5,502 nt of DNA from Bacteroidetes bacterium UBA1952 (GTDB taxonomy: Bacteria; Bacteroidota; Bacteroidia; Chitinophagales; Chitinophagaceae). The position numbers were made by a program, and so were the translations under genes. Under the pieces are notes generated by a model. The model was not told the DNA's origin, did not search any database, and saw only the letters and a program-made list of their open reading frames with translations. Below are positions 4,911 to 5,502 of the stretch, in pieces; within the stretch, counting starts at the first letter, position 1, and each line of letters starts with the position of its first letter. The DNA lies in NCBI GenBank assembly GCA_002336725.1, contig DDEO01000095.1, positions 1-5,502 of the forward strand, in the 5' to 3' direction.

Positions 4911-4938
4911 TTTGTCTTTCTTCTATCGTCTTTTGTCT
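4911..4938 (-). repeat. 7-bp tandem array, four units, right arm in rpsM-rpsK spacer
   Basis: Read on the - strand from 4938 down, the heptamers are AGACAAA, AGACGAT, AGAAGAA and AGACAAA, followed by AGAA. The array is inverted relative to 4826-4860, with a perfect 12-bp complementary core (4845-4856 with 4908-4919). In RNA the two arms could form an imperfect stem of about 30 bp around a roughly 47-base loop that contains the palindrome TGCAGCTGCA (4884-4893). Confidence 0.85.
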
Positions 4939-4950
4939 GGCCCCAAAAAC

Positions 4951-4995
4951 CGCGGCAGCCGGATCCGACCTTTCTTCGGGGAGGCCACCGCCGCG
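4951..4995 (+). other. GC-rich segment with possible stem before rpsK
   Basis: CGCGGC (4951-4956) can pair with GCCGCG (4990-4995), enclosing a GC-rich 33-base interior with further weak pairing. It stands out from the AT-rich spacer. It might be a regulatory structure for rpsK, but the stem is only 6 bp and I recognise no known ribosomal leader motif. Confidence 0.25.
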
Positions 4996-5057
4996 TAGCA
5001 GCTTAACGAAAGAAAGCTGTTTTATCCTCTAACGACTACCTTTTTTACAAAAGAAAA

Positions 5058-5468
5058 ATGGCAAAAGCCCAATCGGCCAAAACATCGGCCAAAGCCGCCG
5101 CTAAAAAGCGGAACGTGAAGGTGGATGCGCATGGCGACGTGCACATCTCTGCAACCTTCAACAACATTATCATCTCCATTACCAACAAAGCAGGTCAGGT
5201 TATCTCCTGGTCTTCTGCCGGTAAAATGGGATTCCGTGGTTCTAAAAAGAATACCCCGTACGCAGCGCAAACCGCCGCTGCCGACTGTGGTAAAGTAGCA
5301 CTCGATGCAGGCGTAAAACGCCTCGATGTCTTCGTAAAAGGCCCGGGTTCTGGCCGCGAAGGCGCTATCCGCTCGCTGGGGCAGGTAGGCTTCGAGATCA
5401 ACTCTATCAACGATATTACCCCACTGCCGCACAACGGCTGCCGCCCGCCCAAGAAGCGCCGCGTGTAA
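5058..5468 (+). CDS. rpsK: 30S ribosomal protein S11 (uS11)
   Basis: S11 lies on the platform of the small subunit and helps shape the mRNA exit region. The 136-residue protein carries a lysine- and alanine-rich N-terminal tail (1-18) and then the conserved core: VHISATFNNIIISITN (28-43), SAGKMGFRGSKKNTPYAAQ (53-71), VKGPGSGREGAIRSL (93-107), and the C-terminal DITPLPHNGCRPPKKRRV (119-136). The Asn-Gly pair at 126-127 corresponds to the E. coli site that becomes isoaspartate. Length is slightly above the E. coli protein (129) because of the N-terminal tail. The ATG at 5058 follows an A-rich run, typical of initiation in Bacteroidota, with no Shine-Dalgarno sequence. In the standard order rpsD, rpoA and rplQ should follow beyond the window. 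Confidence 0.98.
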   Translation: MAKAQSAKTSAKAAAKKRNVKVDAHGDVHISATFNNIIISITNKAGQVISWSSAGKMGFRGSKKNTPYAAQTAAADCGKVALDAGVKRLDVFVKGPGSGREGAIRSLGQVGFEINSINDITPLPHNGCRPPKKRRV

Positions 5469-5473
5469 TTTGA

Positions 5474-5501
5474 TGTTTCATGTTTTATGTGTCATGTTTC
5501 A
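5474..5501 (+). repeat. 7-bp tandem array, at least four units, after rpsK (cut by window edge)
   Basis: TGTTTCA (5474), TGTTTTA (5481), TGTGTCA (5488) and TGTTTCA (5495) are contiguous and fit TGTKTYA. The array starts 5 bases after the rpsK stop and runs to the window end, so its full length is unknown. Its unit differs from the AGACAAA/AGTATCA type, but the period is the same. Confidence 0.8.
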
Positions 5502-5502
5502 T

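Overview
The window looks like chromosomal DNA of a member of the Bacteroidota. The evidence is: two promoters of the Bacteroidota type (a -33 TTTG-like box, 19 bases, then TAnnTTTG), no Shine-Dalgarno sequence ahead of any gene, a ribosomal protein L36 lacking most zinc ligands, and an Rpn/PD-(D/E)XK 'transposase' of the type common in that phylum. Some intergenic repeat styles suggest Chitinophagia/Saprospiria, but that is a guess. All genes are on the + strand.

Layout. 1-767: 3' part of an Rpn-family nuclease gene, cut by the window edge. 865-1987: promoter and queA (queuosine tRNA modification). 2017-2066: a very strong intrinsic terminator ending only 4 bases before gmhA. 2071-3260: gmhA and a gmhB-like HAD phosphatase, 8 bases apart, for heptose-phosphate synthesis. 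3261-3899: a 639-base non-coding stretch holding a 374-bp MITE-like element (3309-3682) with 16-bp terminal inverted repeats and nested repeats, then a plain AT-rich stretch, then the infA promoter. 3900-5468: infA, rpmJ, rpsM, rpsK (IF-1, L36, S13, S11), the usual start of the alpha-type ribosomal operon, here without secY/map in front and with its own promoter only about ten bases from the infA start codon.

The most unusual feature is in the spacers of the ribosomal operon. Three of the four gaps (infA-rpmJ, rpsM-rpsK, and after rpsK) carry degenerate tandem repeats with a strict 7-base period. In the rpsM-rpsK gap two such arrays face each other and could fold into a long stem inside the mRNA. 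A 9-base tandem array lies beside the first heptamer array. These resemble in style the heptameric short tandem repeats of some cyanobacteria. I know of no function for them here.

Other points of interest are the promoter-less-looking gmhA start behind the terminator, a perfect 26-bp palindrome inside gmhB, and changes at two metal-binding sites of the GmhB-like protein. I see no CRISPR array, tRNA, rRNA or defence cluster.
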